Origin: Algiphilus sp022763315
Lineage (GTDB): Bacteria > Pseudomonadota > Gammaproteobacteria > Nevskiales > Nevskiaceae
DNA: 64,000 nt
Assembly: GCF_965249985.1 (NCBI RefSeq)
Contig: NZ_OZ252280.1
Strand: one strand, 5' to 3'
Below, piece after piece: positions 51,008 to 59,804 of the stretch (position 1 is its first letter; the number at the start of each line of letters is the position of its first letter). The notes beneath the pieces were generated by a model that was not told the origin of the DNA, did no database searches, and saw nothing but the letters and a program-made list of their open reading frames with translations. A program made the position numbers and the translations under genes.

Positions 51008-53167
51008 TTAGAAGCCGCTGTAGGCGTTGCGCCCGCCGTTGCTGCTGCCAAAGCCTCCCAGGCCCTTGAGCTGGAACTGCAGCAGCACGCCACTATCGAA
51101 TTCGCCGTCGTTGGTGGCGATGTGCCGACGGTACATGAGCTGGGCGCTCCAACAGCAGCTGTCGTAGGAAACGCCGGCCAGGGTCTCCAGGCTTTGCTCA
51201 AAGCGCAAGGAGGTGCGCCAGCGCCCGGTCAGCGCCAAGCCACCCACGACCGGCCATCGCGCCTGCAGGTCCGCCTGCTCGAGCTGATCGCGCCGGTAGC
51301 GGTAGGCGATGCTCGCCCGACGGCCACTGTCATCGAAGCGGAGCCGCGACAAGGTGCGGTTGAACTGCGTGTTCTCGGGCGACCACAGGGTGGCGATTTC
51401 GGCCGATATGCGGCGCGACAGTCGGTAGTCGAAGGCGGTGATCACGTCGGTGACGCCACTGGGCGCCGCGCCGATGCCGTCGAGGGTTACCCGCGAGCGT
51501 TCAAAGCGCACGAGTTGGCCGATGGTGGCGCTCCAGCGCACATCGCCGCTGTCGGCGTCGAGCAGGCGGCTGGTCACAGCGGCCGCGAGCTGGTTGGCGT
51601 CGGCGATGCGGTCGATACCGCTGAAGCGGTTATTGGCGAACAGCTGGATGATGTCGAAATCGGTTTCGCCACTATCGAACACCGGGATGCGGTCTTGGTT
51701 GCGAAACGGTGTGTGGAGATAGAACAGCTGTGGCTCCAGCGTCTGCCGGTTGCCGCCCTCGGTGCGGCGGTCGAAGCGCAGCCCTGTTTCTGCGCTGATG
51801 CTGGGCAGGCTGCGCGTGATGTGGTCAGGCTGTCCGGGTTCGGCGTTGCGCAGGTCATAGCCGGTATAGCGCCACTCCACCCGGGTCCCCGCGAACCAGC
51901 CGTTGCGGTCGACGAAAGTCCGGAGGTAGGGATTGAGGTGGTAGCGCTGTCCTTCGACCAGACTGTCGGCGTCGAAATTGACGTAGCGCGCGTCCAGGCC
52001 GGCGCGCGTGAACAGCACGCGTCCGGGCGTGGTGGCGATGAAGCGCAGCTGCGGCAGGCGGCGATAAGGCCGTTCCTGGCGCGCAAGGCTGGGGTCCAGC
52101 GTCTGGAAGCTTGAGATCCGCATGATGGCGGTGTATTCCGCCGGCGCGTTGTAGACCATGCGGAGCTCGCGCGGCAGGAAGGTCAGTGCGCTTTCGTTGA
52201 GCTCGGAACCGAGGTCGTCAAAGTAGGCAGAATCGCTGACCTCGGCGTAGTCGATGTCGAGTGACAGGCGGTCATTGATCAGACCGCGATGGCGCAGGCG
52301 GCCATAGGCCCGATCCTCGTCCGTTCGTTGGTCGTTGCCGAGGTACTCGTATTCCAGCGAGGCGGTACGGTGCTCGCCGAGATAACGGAAGGTGGAGCCC
52401 ATCTGCAGGCCACGCCGAGTCAGCCAGCGCGGGTCGATCTGCAGATCGTAGTTCGGCGCCAGATTCACGTAGAGCGGCCAGCTGATGTCCATGCCGTTGC
52501 GCGACGAGGTGCCGATGCTGGGGTAAAGCCAGCCGGTGCGGCGCGCGTTGTCGAGCGGGAACTGCAGCCAGGGCAGATACAGCACCGGAACGTCGAAGAC
52601 GCGAAGCCGGGCGTGCGTGGCAGTGCCGAGGCCCGAGGCGCGGTCCAGTTCGATTTCAGCAGCCTGCAGCGACCAGGCGCGGCTGTCCGGTGCGCAGGTG
52701 GTATAGCGCACGCCGGACAGTGTCGCTGTGCCGGCTTCCGACAGCACCATGCGCTCGGCACCGGCGCGTGCGCGGGCTTCACTGAGCACGATCTGGCTTT
52801 GCTCGAAGGTGCCGGTGCCCTTGTCGATATCGAAACGCATGCCGTCGCTACTGACGTAGAGGCCTTCCTCCCGAAACTGACTGCGACTGTCGATTTCGAC
52901 CAGTCTGCGGCTGGTATCGAAGCGCAATCGCTCGGCCTGAAAGGCGCGGCGACCGTCACTGAGGCGCACATCGCCGCGCAGCGTCGACAGGCCGTCGCGG
53001 ATCAGCTCGGCCGCGTCGGCATCGAGCTGAATGGCATCGGTGGCACCCCCCAGGGCCGGTGCATCCTCGGGCAGGGGCTGAACGCACTGGCCCGGCGCGG
53101 CGACGGCCTGGACCGACCAGCAGACGAGCCAAGCCGCCGCCAGAATGGGAGGTCGAAACCCCTGCAT
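51008..53167 (-). CDS. lptD: LPS-assembly outer-membrane protein LptD
   Basis: Inserts lipopolysaccharide into the outer leaflet. The 719-residue product has a signal peptide (MQGFRPPIL...VQAVA), an OstA/beta-jellyroll domain (about 50-190) and a C-terminal beta-barrel (DUF/OstA_C) ending in Phe. Cysteines near the mature N-terminus (APGQC) and mid-protein (YTTC, SCC) fit the disulfide pattern. Start at 53167 gives a good signal peptide; a longer frame is rejected. First gene of the operon and divergent from amgK with 100 bases between starts. Confidence 0.95.
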   Translation of the reverse strand: MQGFRPPILAAAWLVCWSVQAVAAPGQCVQPLPEDAPALGGATDAIQLDADAAELIRDGLSTLRGDVRLSDGRRAFQAERLRFDTSRRLVEIDSRSQFREEGLYVSSDGMRFDIDKGTGTFEQSQIVLSEARARAGAERMVLSEAGTATLSGVRYTTCAPDSRAWSLQAAEIELDRASGLGTATHARLRVFDVPVLYLPWLQFPLDNARRTGWLYPSIGTSSRNGMDISWPLYVNLAPNYDLQIDPRWLTRRGLQMGSTFRYLGEHRTASLEYEYLGNDQRTDEDRAYGRLRHRGLINDRLSLDIDYAEVSDSAYFDDLGSELNESALTFLPRELRMVYNAPAEYTAIMRISSFQTLDPSLARQERPYRRLPQLRFIATTPGRVLFTRAGLDARYVNFDADSLVEGQRYHLNPYLRTFVDRNGWFAGTRVEWRYTGYDLRNAEPGQPDHITRSLPSISAETGLRFDRRTEGGNRQTLEPQLFYLHTPFRNQDRIPVFDSGETDFDIIQLFANNRFSGIDRIADANQLAAAVTSRLLDADSGDVRWSATIGQLVRFERSRVTLDGIGAAPSGVTDVITAFDYRLSRRISAEIATLWSPENTQFNRTLSRLRFDDSGRRASIAYRYRRDQLEQADLQARWPVVGGLALTGRWRTSLRFEQSLETLAGVSYDSCCWSAQLMYRRHIATNDGEFDSGVLLQFQLKGLGGFGSSNGGRNAYSGF

Positions 53168-53267
53168 TGCACCCCTGTCGCTGCTCGAAAAAAGAGCGTT
53201 GCAGTATCGCATGCCCGGCCGCGCGCAATTGCGCGCCAGCCGGCCTGCGCATAGGCTTGCTCGCCAC

Positions 53268-54293
53268 ATGACCGAACCAGCCCTCTCCCTTCCGGACTTG
53301 CAGTCACTGCCTGACGAACGCGCGCGCGCGGCAGTGTGTTGGGCCGCGGCGCGTCTGGACACGCCCGTGACCGCCGTCGCGCCGGCCTCGGCAGACGCCA
53401 GTTTCCGCCGCTATTTCCGGGTGCATGGCGCCACCGGGTCGCGCATCGTCATGGATGCGCCACCGGCGCAGGAGGACAGTACGCCCTTCCTGCGCGTGGC
53501 GGAGTTGATGCGGCAGGCGGGGCTGCGCGTGCCCATGGTCTACGCCGCCGACCTTGCCCAGGGCTTCCTGCTGCTCAGCGATCTGGGAACGCGCACCTTT
53601 CTCGATGCCATGACCGTGGACAACGCGGAGGGCTACTTCGCGCGCGCCCACACCGCTCTGCTGCTCTGGCAGGGGGCCACACGCACGGGGCTGCTGCCGG
53701 CTTACAGTCATTCCCTGTTGGCGCGCGAGGTCGCCTTGTTCCGCGAGTGGTATCTCGGTCGTCATCTGCAGTTGACCCTTGACCACGAGGAACAGGCCGC
53801 CCTGCACGCGGTCGAGGCTGTGCTGGTGCAACGCGCGCTGGCGCAGGGGCAGGTCTTCGTGCACCGTGATTTCATGCCCCGCAACCTCATGGACAGCGAG
53901 CAGGATGCCGCGGGGGTGCTCGACTTCCAGGACGCGGTGGTGGGGCCGGTGAGCTACGACGCCATCTCGCTGTACCGCGACGCTTTTGTCAGTTGGCCGG
54001 ATTCGCTGGTGCAGGACGGGCTCGATCGCTACCACCAGGCCGCGCGCGCCGCCGGGCTGCCGGTGCCGACGAGCCGCACAGCCTTCCAGGCCGATTGCGA
54101 CTGGATGGGATTGCAGCGCCATCTCAAGGTGACGGGCATTTTCGCGCGGCTGACCTTGCGCGACGGCAAGCCGAAATACCTGGCCGACACGCCCCGCTTC
54201 ATCGATTACATCATGGCGGTGGCGCCACGCTACCCCGAGCTGCTTCCGCTGGCGCGGCTGGTCGAGCGCCACGTTCTGCCGCGTTTGCCATGA
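53268..54293 (+). CDS. amgK: N-acetylmuramate/N-acetylglucosamine 1-kinase (AmgK)
   Basis: Aminoglycoside-phosphotransferase-fold kinase. In Pseudomonas AmgK phosphorylates MurNAc at C1 in the fosfomycin-insensitive peptidoglycan recycling path. 341 residues with the catalytic motif VHRDFMPRNLM (Asp in HRD) and DFQDAV (metal Asp). The MTEPALSL start is at 53268. Stop overlaps murU in ATGA, and pairing with murU supports the assignment. Divergent from lptD, as in pseudomonads. Confidence 0.92.
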   Translation: MTEPALSLPDLQSLPDERARAAVCWAAARLDTPVTAVAPASADASFRRYFRVHGATGSRIVMDAPPAQEDSTPFLRVAELMRQAGLRVPMVYAADLAQGFLLLSDLGTRTFLDAMTVDNAEGYFARAHTALLLWQGATRTGLLPAYSHSLLAREVALFREWYLGRHLQLTLDHEEQAALHAVEAVLVQRALAQGQVFVHRDFMPRNLMDSEQDAAGVLDFQDAVVGPVSYDAISLYRDAFVSWPDSLVQDGLDRYHQAARAAGLPVPTSRTAFQADCDWMGLQRHLKVTGIFARLTLRDGKPKYLADTPRFIDYIMAVAPRYPELLPLARLVERHVLPRLP

Positions 54294-54961
54294 AGGCGAT
54301 GATCCTCGCCGCCGGGCGCGGACAACGCCTGCGTCCCGATACCGACCATACCCCCAAGCCGTTGCTGCCCATCGCTGGCGAGCCGCTGATCACGCATCAT
54401 TTGCGCAAGCTGGCGGCGTCCGGCTGCCGCGACGTGGTGATCAATACCGGCTGGTTGGGAGCGCAACTCCCCGCTGCGCTGGGGGATGGCGCAGCCTGGG
54501 GGGTGCGCATCCACTATTCGCCCGAAGGCTGGCCGGCGCTGGAAACCGGTGGCGGCATTCGGCGCGCGCTGCCACTGCTCGGCGCCGATCCCTTCCTGCT
54601 GATCAACGGGGATGTCTGGACGGACGCCGACTACGCGCAACTGCTTGGAAGGCCGCTGGCCGCGGAGGACCATGCCCATCTATGGCTGGTGGACAATCCG
54701 AAGGGCCACACTGCTGGTGATTTTGCTGTGGTCGAGGGGCGTCTGCGCAACACCGGCAGCCGCAAAACCTACAGCGGCGTTGCCCTGCTGCGGCCAGCAT
54801 TGCTGGCTGGAGCCCCGGAGGGCGGCTTTCCACTGGCGCCGTGGCTGCGCAAGGCGGCGGATGCGAATCGCGCTTCGGCCGCCTTGCTGCCCGGGCGTTG
54901 GTGCGATGTCGGCACGCCGGAGCGGCGCGCCGCACTCGAAACCGCGTTGCTTGCGCCCTAG
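54290..54961 (+). CDS. murU: N-acetylmuramate 1-phosphate uridylyltransferase (MurU)
   Basis: Sugar-phosphate nucleotidyltransferase that makes UDP-MurNAc from MurNAc-1-P and UTP, partner of AmgK. 223 residues with the nucleotide signature ILAAGRGQRLRP near 5-16, the Lys in TPKPLLPIAGEP and INGDVW for metal binding. Its stop codon overlaps the convergent lipA stop (palindromic CTAG). Confidence 0.93.
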   Translation: MKAMILAAGRGQRLRPDTDHTPKPLLPIAGEPLITHHLRKLAASGCRDVVINTGWLGAQLPAALGDGAAWGVRIHYSPEGWPALETGGGIRRALPLLGADPFLLINGDVWTDADYAQLLGRPLAAEDHAHLWLVDNPKGHTAGDFAVVEGRLRNTGSRKTYSGVALLRPALLAGAPEGGFPLAPWLRKAADANRASAALLPGRWCDVGTPERRAALETALLAP

Positions 54962-55950
54962 CCTGCGGCCTGCCGGGCGAGCAGCGTTTCGGCCTGTTCG
55001 TCGGCGTGGTAGGAGCTGCGCACCATAGGGCCGCTGGCGACATGGGCGAAGCCCATCGCCTCACCGCGCGCCTTCAGTTGCGCGAACTCGTCGGGGTGGA
55101 CATAGCGCTCGACCGGGTGGTGATGCTTGGTCGGCTGTAGATACTGACCCAATGTGAGCATGTCGACGCCGTGCGCGCGCAGGTCCTGCATCACAGCTTC
55201 GACTTCTTCATTGGTCTCCCCCAAGCCCAGCATGAGCCCGGATTTGGTGGGGACTTCCGGATGCACGGCCTTGAAGCGCTCGAGCAGGTCAAGGGACCAC
55301 TCATAGTCGGAACCGGGCCGGGCCTGGCGGTAGAGGCGCGGCACGGTTTCGAGGTTGTGGTTGAACACGTCCGGCGGATGGTCGTTGAAGATGGCCATCG
55401 CCGGATCCATGCGCCCACGGAAATCCGGCACCAGTACTTCGATGCGCACCTGCGGCGAGCGCAAGCGGATCTCGTCGATGCAGGCGGCGAAGTGTCCGGC
55501 ACCGCCATCGCGCAGGTCATCGCGATCCACGCTGGTGATGACGACGTAATTCAGTCCGAGGCGGGCGATGGTGTCGGCCAGATGGGCAGGTTCGTCAGGG
55601 TCCAGCGCATCGGGGCGCCCGTGCGAGACATCGCAGAAGGGACAGCGGCGCGTGCAGATATCGCCCATGATCATGAAGGTTGCCGTGCCCTTGGAGAAGC
55701 ACTCGCCAAGATTGGGGCAGGAGGCCTCTTCGCACACGGAGTGCAACTTCTGCTCGCGCAACAGGGATTTGATGCGCGCCACTTCGGCGGCATTGCCCAT
55801 GCGCGAGCGGATCCAGGACGGCTTACGCTCGCGTTGCTGGGTCGCTTCGATCTTGACGGGGATGCGCGCCATCTTTTCGGCGGCATCCATTTTGGTGCCC
55901 GGCGCCATGGAGGGACGGCGGGTACGCGGGGAGTCTACGGCGGAGCTCAC
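54958..55950 (-). CDS. lipA: Lipoyl synthase
   Basis: Radical-SAM enzyme that inserts two sulfurs into octanoyl groups on lipoyl domains. The 330-residue product has an auxiliary cluster motif CEEASCPNLGEC and SAM-cluster motif CTRRCPFC (Cys-x3-Cys-x2-Cys). A TSVDRDDL segment is typical. GTG 55950 is preceded by GAGG at good spacing. ATG 55908 lacks a ribosome site and is the alternative. Lies downstream of the olsBA-like genes; no lipB adjacent. Confidence 0.93.
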   Translation of the reverse strand: MSSAVDSPRTRRPSMAPGTKMDAAEKMARIPVKIEATQQRERKPSWIRSRMGNAAEVARIKSLLREQKLHSVCEEASCPNLGECFSKGTATFMIMGDICTRRCPFCDVSHGRPDALDPDEPAHLADTIARLGLNYVVITSVDRDDLRDGGAGHFAACIDEIRLRSPQVRIEVLVPDFRGRMDPAMAIFNDHPPDVFNHNLETVPRLYRQARPGSDYEWSLDLLERFKAVHPEVPTKSGLMLGLGETNEEVEAVMQDLRAHGVDMLTLGQYLQPTKHHHPVERYVHPDEFAQLKARGEAMGFAHVASGPMVRSSYHADEQAETLLARQAAG

Positions 55951-55984
55951 GGCAGGCCTCGCAACGATGCGTGGACCCGAGAGT

Positions 55985-56848
55985 TTAGCGCGACTGGCCG
56001 GCCTGCCGCAGATTTTCGGCAGCGGTGTCCGAATGCTGTAGGGGGCGTGTCGGCAAGACGCCGCTGCGGCGCCGGGTGTGCTCGCTCCGCGTCTGGGCGG
56101 CGGCATCGCCCATGCCGAGGGCGGTGAGTACCGCCTGCCGGGCCTGCCGGCTCATCGGTGCGCGGCCACCCTCGCAGGACACCACCGGCAGCAATGTCGC
56201 TTCCACGCGCAACGCCGGAGTGGCGAGGATACGCAGCAAATGCGGGAAGAAGTCATCGTCGCCAATGAAGGGGGCGACCGCGCTACCGTCCGGCGCCGGG
56301 CTGTAGCGGAGTGCGAGCGGCTGCGCCGGACACTGGCTGGCCACCGCGGCGTCAAAGATGCGCGCGTGGAAGACGCGTACGGTAGAGCCGTCGGTGGTGG
56401 TTCCCTCCGGAAACAGCACGACGGAACCGCCTGACTGCATGTGCGGTTGCAGGCGCTCGACCAGTGCTTTGGAACTGCCGCTGCCGCGGCGGATGAAGAA
56501 GGCGCCAGCCGCTTGTGCCAGCCATCCGATCAAGGGCCACTCGCGCACTTCGCGCTTCGCGATGAAGCGCGCCGGAAGCTGTGCGCCAATCACGACGATA
56601 TCCAGCCAAGAGATGTGGTTGGCAACCACCAACCGTGCCTCGGGGTCGCGCTCGCCCTGCCACTGCACGCGGATATGCAGGACACCGAGTAGCCGCTGAT
56701 ACCACCACTGCGCCAGCGGCTCCGGTCGGATGCGCCGGAAGCTGAGACCGACCACCAGCGCCATGACCAGGGCGAGCAGCAGCAGCAAAACGACCCGTGT
56801 GCCCCGCCACCAGCGCCGGGGTGCTGAGATGCGCGCCTTTGGGTTCAC
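55985..56848 (-). CDS. olsA: PlsC-type O-acyltransferase, likely OlsA
   Basis: 287-residue acyltransferase with one N-terminal membrane span (about 17-38), NHISWLD (HxxxxD motif, catalytic His near 78) and FPEGTTT. The family transfers acyl groups to 1-acylglycerol-3-phosphate; OlsA acylates lyso-ornithine lipid instead. The gene follows the OlsB-like GNAT gene by four bases, which favours the ornithine-lipid role over a second general PlsC. Specificity remains an inference. Confidence 0.72.
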   Translation of the reverse strand: MNPKARISAPRRWWRGTRVVLLLLLALVMALVVGLSFRRIRPEPLAQWWYQRLLGVLHIRVQWQGERDPEARLVVANHISWLDIVVIGAQLPARFIAKREVREWPLIGWLAQAAGAFFIRRGSGSSKALVERLQPHMQSGGSVVLFPEGTTTDGSTVRVFHARIFDAAVASQCPAQPLALRYSPAPDGSAVAPFIGDDDFFPHLLRILATPALRVEATLLPVVSCEGGRAPMSRQARQAVLTALGMGDAAAQTRSEHTRRRSGVLPTRPLQHSDTAAENLRQAGQSR

Positions 56849-56852
56849 GCGC

Positions 56853-57647
56853 TCAGGCGGCCAGACGCTTGGCGGTACTGCCCTCGGCGCGCTTCAGGAA
56901 ATGGCGCGCATAGCGGGGGTTCAGTTCACTGACATTGAGCAGCATGAACACGTCGGCGCACTGGAAATCGCGGTCCCAGTAGGGCTCGCCGCAGGCCTTT
57001 GCGCCCAGGCTGAGATAGGCCTTGAGCAGTGGCGGCATGCGCACCTTGAGTGCATCGACATCGCTTTGCGGCTGATCGGCGCGCGGCAGGGGCTGGTAAG
57101 GCCGCACCTGATGACGGGCCTCCGCCATGTGACGGCGGCGGATGGTTTCGAGCATTGAGTGTGCACGCGCACCGCCATCGTCGAGGCCGATGCTCGCGCA
57201 GCCGAACAGGTAGTCGAAGCCCTCGCCGGTGATGATGCGCGCCACGCCCTGCCAGAGCGCGGCAATGACGGTGCCGTTGCGATAATCGGCATCGACGCAG
57301 GTGCGGCCCAGCTCGAGCACGCGACCCGGCAGGCTGTGGATCATTTCCAGATCGAATTCACCGGCCGAGTAGAAGCCGCCGGCGCGCGCGGCCTGCTCGT
57401 CGCTGAGCAGCCGCGTGCTGGCGACCACGGCACCGGAGTGGGTGTCGCGCACCAGAAGATGGCGGCAGAAGTCGTCGTAGCGGTCGCGGTCCAGGCCGCT
57501 GCCGCCATCGTCGATCTCGGCGCCGAGTTCACCGGCAAAGACGCGATAGCGCAGCTGCTGGCTTTCGGCGACCTCCTGGGTGTCGCGCGCGAGGGCGACG
57601 TGAAAACGGGATCCCGAGGCGTCCGGGGTGAGGCCAGTCACGGACAT
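56853..57647 (-). CDS. olsB: OlsB-like GNAT N-acyltransferase
   Basis: 264-residue acyltransferase of the Acetyltransf_5 type that joins a 3-hydroxyacyl group from ACP to ornithine, the first step of ornithine-lipid synthesis. Core segments are LRYRVFAGELG, LELGRTCVDADYRNG and YLFGCASIG. The ATG at 57647 has AAGG nine bases upstream; a TTG three codons earlier is rejected. Followed four bases later by the OlsA-like gene. A related GNAT could make other N-acyl amino acids. It is preceded by a Pho-box-like repeat. Confidence 0.72.
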   Translation of the reverse strand: MSVTGLTPDASGSRFHVALARDTQEVAESQQLRYRVFAGELGAEIDDGGSGLDRDRYDDFCRHLLVRDTHSGAVVASTRLLSDEQAARAGGFYSAGEFDLEMIHSLPGRVLELGRTCVDADYRNGTVIAALWQGVARIITGEGFDYLFGCASIGLDDGGARAHSMLETIRRRHMAEARHQVRPYQPLPRADQPQSDVDALKVRMPPLLKAYLSLGAKACGEPYWDRDFQCADVFMLLNVSELNPRYARHFLKRAEGSTAKRLAA

Positions 57648-57703
57648 AGCGCACAACCTTAAAGAGAATGGTGCGCACTCTATGAACCCGCGGTTGCTCC
57701 AAC

Positions 57704-57732
57704 GTGACGCGATCGTGAAGATTGCGTGACGG
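57704..57732 (-). promoter_or_regulatory. Pho-box-like triple direct repeat upstream of olsB
   Basis: On the minus strand three 7-base units, CCGTCAC, TCTTCAC and GCGTCAC, recur with exactly 11-base period (spacers GCAA and GATC). On the plus strand they start at 57704, 57715 and 57726. This matches the layout of PhoB boxes (7-base units, 4-base spacers, TCA core). It ends 57 bases from the olsB ATG. The site overlaps a 15-base palindrome at 57727-57741. Binding is not shown. Confidence 0.5.
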
Positions 57733-57793
57733 TTACCGTCAGGTCAGCTGGGCGGTCAAACGGCGCCGATGGAAGGCCGCCTCGCTGGTGCCC

Positions 57794-58429
57794 TCAGTCT
57801 TCGTCCTGCTTGCGGCCAAAGGCGGCGCTGAAGCGGTTCACCAGCAGACAAAACAGATCGGCGGTGCGCTCGGCGTCATACAAGGCCGAGTGTGCCTCAT
57901 TAGCGTCATAGGGTAGGTCGGCCGCTTCCAACGCCCGCGCCAGTACGGTTTGCCCCAGCGCGGCACCGGCCAAGGTAACCGTGTCGAATACCGAGAACGG
58001 GTGAAACGGGCTGCGCTTGTAGTTCGTGCGCGCGATGGCGGCGTTCATGAAACCAAGATCGAAGTGGGCGTTATGGCCGACAAGAATGGCGCGTCGGCAG
58101 CCGCATTCCGAGACCGCGCGCCGGATGGGGCGGAAAATGCGGTCGAGGGCTTCGCGTTCAGCCAGTGCCATGCGCAGTGGATTGTCGACTTTGATGCCAT
58201 TCACCTCCAGCGCGGCCTGTTCGATGTTGGCGCCGGCAAAGGGCTGGACGTGAGTGCACAGGCTTTCGCGCGGCACCACGCGCCCATCCTGTTCCACGCC
58301 GAGAATGACCGCGCCGATTTCCAGCAGTGCGTCGGTGTCCTTGTTGAAACCACCGGTTTCCACATCCACCACCACGGGCAGGAAGCCGCGGAAGCGGTGG
58401 GCGATCACACGGTTTTCATTGGACGGCAT
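57794..58429 (-). CDS. rnt: Ribonuclease T
   Basis: DEDD-family 3'-5' exoribonuclease that trims tRNA and other stable RNA 3' ends. 211 residues; ExoI motif DVETGGFN (Asp-Glu), second Asp in GHNAHFDLGFM, and the HSALYDAERTADL motif. Divergent from argG. The 146-base gap to the downstream olsB-like gene holds the Pho-box-like array. Confidence 0.95.
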   Translation of the reverse strand: MPSNENRVIAHRFRGFLPVVVDVETGGFNKDTDALLEIGAVILGVEQDGRVVPRESLCTHVQPFAGANIEQAALEVNGIKVDNPLRMALAEREALDRIFRPIRRAVSECGCRRAILVGHNAHFDLGFMNAAIARTNYKRSPFHPFSVFDTVTLAGAALGQTVLARALEAADLPYDANEAHSALYDAERTADLFCLLVNRFSAAFGRKQDED

Positions 58430-58450
58430 GGGGCAGGGAAGAACGCGACG

Positions 58451-58481
58451 GACAGTGAGACTCTAGCACCCGTCCTATAAT
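58451..58481 (+). promoter_or_regulatory. argG promoter candidate
   Basis: A perfect TATAAT at 58476-58481 lies 30 bases before the argG ATG. The nearest -35-like element is a poor GACAGT at 58451-58456 (19-base spacer), so the promoter may need an activator. It sits in the rnt-argG divergent gap. No ARG box is obvious. Confidence 0.5.
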
Positions 58482-58511
58482 TCCCGATTCCTCAGCATTT
58501 CCGGAATCCTC

Positions 58512-59720
58512 ATGAGCGGCATCACAAAGGTTGCGCTGGCCTACTCTGGCGGCCTGGACACCTCGGTCATCCTCAAGTGGCTGGCGGATACCTATCACTG
58601 CGAAGTGGTGACCTTCACGGCGGATCTCGGCCAGAAGGAAGACCTGTCGCACATTCGCGGCAAGGCGGAGTCGCTGGGCGTGCGTGAGATCTACGTGGAC
58701 GATCTGCGCGAGGAATTCGTGCGCGACTATGTCTTTCCGATGTTCCGCGCCAACGCCATCTACGAAGGCGAGTATCTGCTCGGCACCTCGATAGCGCGCC
58801 CCCTCATCGCCAAGCGGCTGGCCGACATCGCGCGCGAGACCGGCTGCCAGGCCATCGCCCACGGCGCAACCGGCAAAGGCAATGACCAAGTCCGCTTCGA
58901 GCTGGGTGTGGCTGCACTGACGCCGGATGTCCGCATCATCGCGCCCTGGCGCGAATGGGATCTGAATTCGCGCGAGCGTCTGCTGGCCTATGCCGCCGAG
59001 CACGGCATCGAGATCGAGAAGAAGAAGGGCGGTGGCTCGCCCTACTCGATGGATGCCAACGCATTGCATATCTCCTATGAAGGGGGCGGTCTGGAGGACC
59101 CTGACTGGACGCCTGAAGAAGATATGTGGCGCTGGACCGTCTCGCCCGAGGCGGCTCCGGACGCTGCGGAAATCATCACCATCGATTTCGAGAGTGGCGA
59201 TCCGGTGGCACTCAACGGGCAGACCCTCAGCCCCTACGCGCTGCTCGATGCCCTGAACGTACTCGGCGGCCGTCATGGCATCGGCCGTCAGGATTTGGTC
59301 GAAAACCGCTACGTCGGCATCAAGTCGCGCGGCTGCTATGAAACCCCTGGCGGCACCATCCTGCTGCGCGCGCACCGCGCCATCGAATCACTGACGCTGG
59401 ACCGCGAGGCCGCCCACCTCAAGGACGAGCTGATGCCGCGCTATGCGGAATTGATCTACAACGGTTACTGGTGGAGTCCGGAGCGCGAGATGCTGCAGGC
59501 CGCCATTGATGCCTCGCAGCGCAACGTGCGGGGGCGCGTCCGGGTCAAGCTGTACAAGGGCAATGTCATCATCGAAGGCCGCAGTTCAAGTGCATCGCTG
59601 TTCGACGCCAAGCTGTCCACCTTCGAGGACGATGAAGGCGCCTACAACCAGAAGGACGCCGAAGGCTTCATCCGGCTGAACGCCCTGCGCCTGCGCGCCA
59701 CCGCACAACGCGATCGCTGA
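58512..59720 (+). CDS. argG: Argininosuccinate synthase
   Basis: Joins citrulline and aspartate with ATP in arginine synthesis. The 402-residue product has the ATP-binding AYSGGLDTSV motif at about 10-19 and the GATGKGNDQVRFE segment near 120. It is the standard prokaryotic type-I form. No other arg gene is adjacent. Confidence 0.97.
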   Translation: MSGITKVALAYSGGLDTSVILKWLADTYHCEVVTFTADLGQKEDLSHIRGKAESLGVREIYVDDLREEFVRDYVFPMFRANAIYEGEYLLGTSIARPLIAKRLADIARETGCQAIAHGATGKGNDQVRFELGVAALTPDVRIIAPWREWDLNSRERLLAYAAEHGIEIEKKKGGGSPYSMDANALHISYEGGGLEDPDWTPEEDMWRWTVSPEAAPDAAEIITIDFESGDPVALNGQTLSPYALLDALNVLGGRHGIGRQDLVENRYVGIKSRGCYETPGGTILLRAHRAIESLTLDREAAHLKDELMPRYAELIYNGYWWSPEREMLQAAIDASQRNVRGRVRVKLYKGNVIIEGRSSSASLFDAKLSTFEDDEGAYNQKDAEGFIRLNALRLRATAQRDR

Positions 59721-59747
59721 GCGCTTCGGGGGCGTCCATCGGCGCAC

Positions 59748-59775
59748 AAAAAAACCGGGGCCGACAGGCCCCGGT
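59748..59775 (-). terminator. Rho-independent terminator of the carbonic anhydrase gene
   Basis: Stem ACCGGGGCC / GGCCCCGGT (59754-59762 and 59767-59775) with a GACA loop. On the minus strand it is followed by a run of seven T (complement of A at 59748-59754). It therefore terminates the leftward gene at 59805-60602. It may also slow plus-strand transcription after argG, where no T-run follows. Confidence 0.85.
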
Positions 59776-59804
59776 GATGAAAGGCTATCGCCTATGGTGT
59801 GTGT

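Noticed and set aside
51008..53254. Long plus-strand open frames across lptD (for example 50987-52114 and 52289-53254)
   Set aside because: Antisense to a clear LptD barrel; no recognisable protein features.
57727..57741. Palindrome with 7-base arms, TGACGGT/ACCGTCA, as a separate operator
   Set aside because: Overlaps the third unit of the Pho-box-like repeat; cannot be told apart from it, so kept only as a note.
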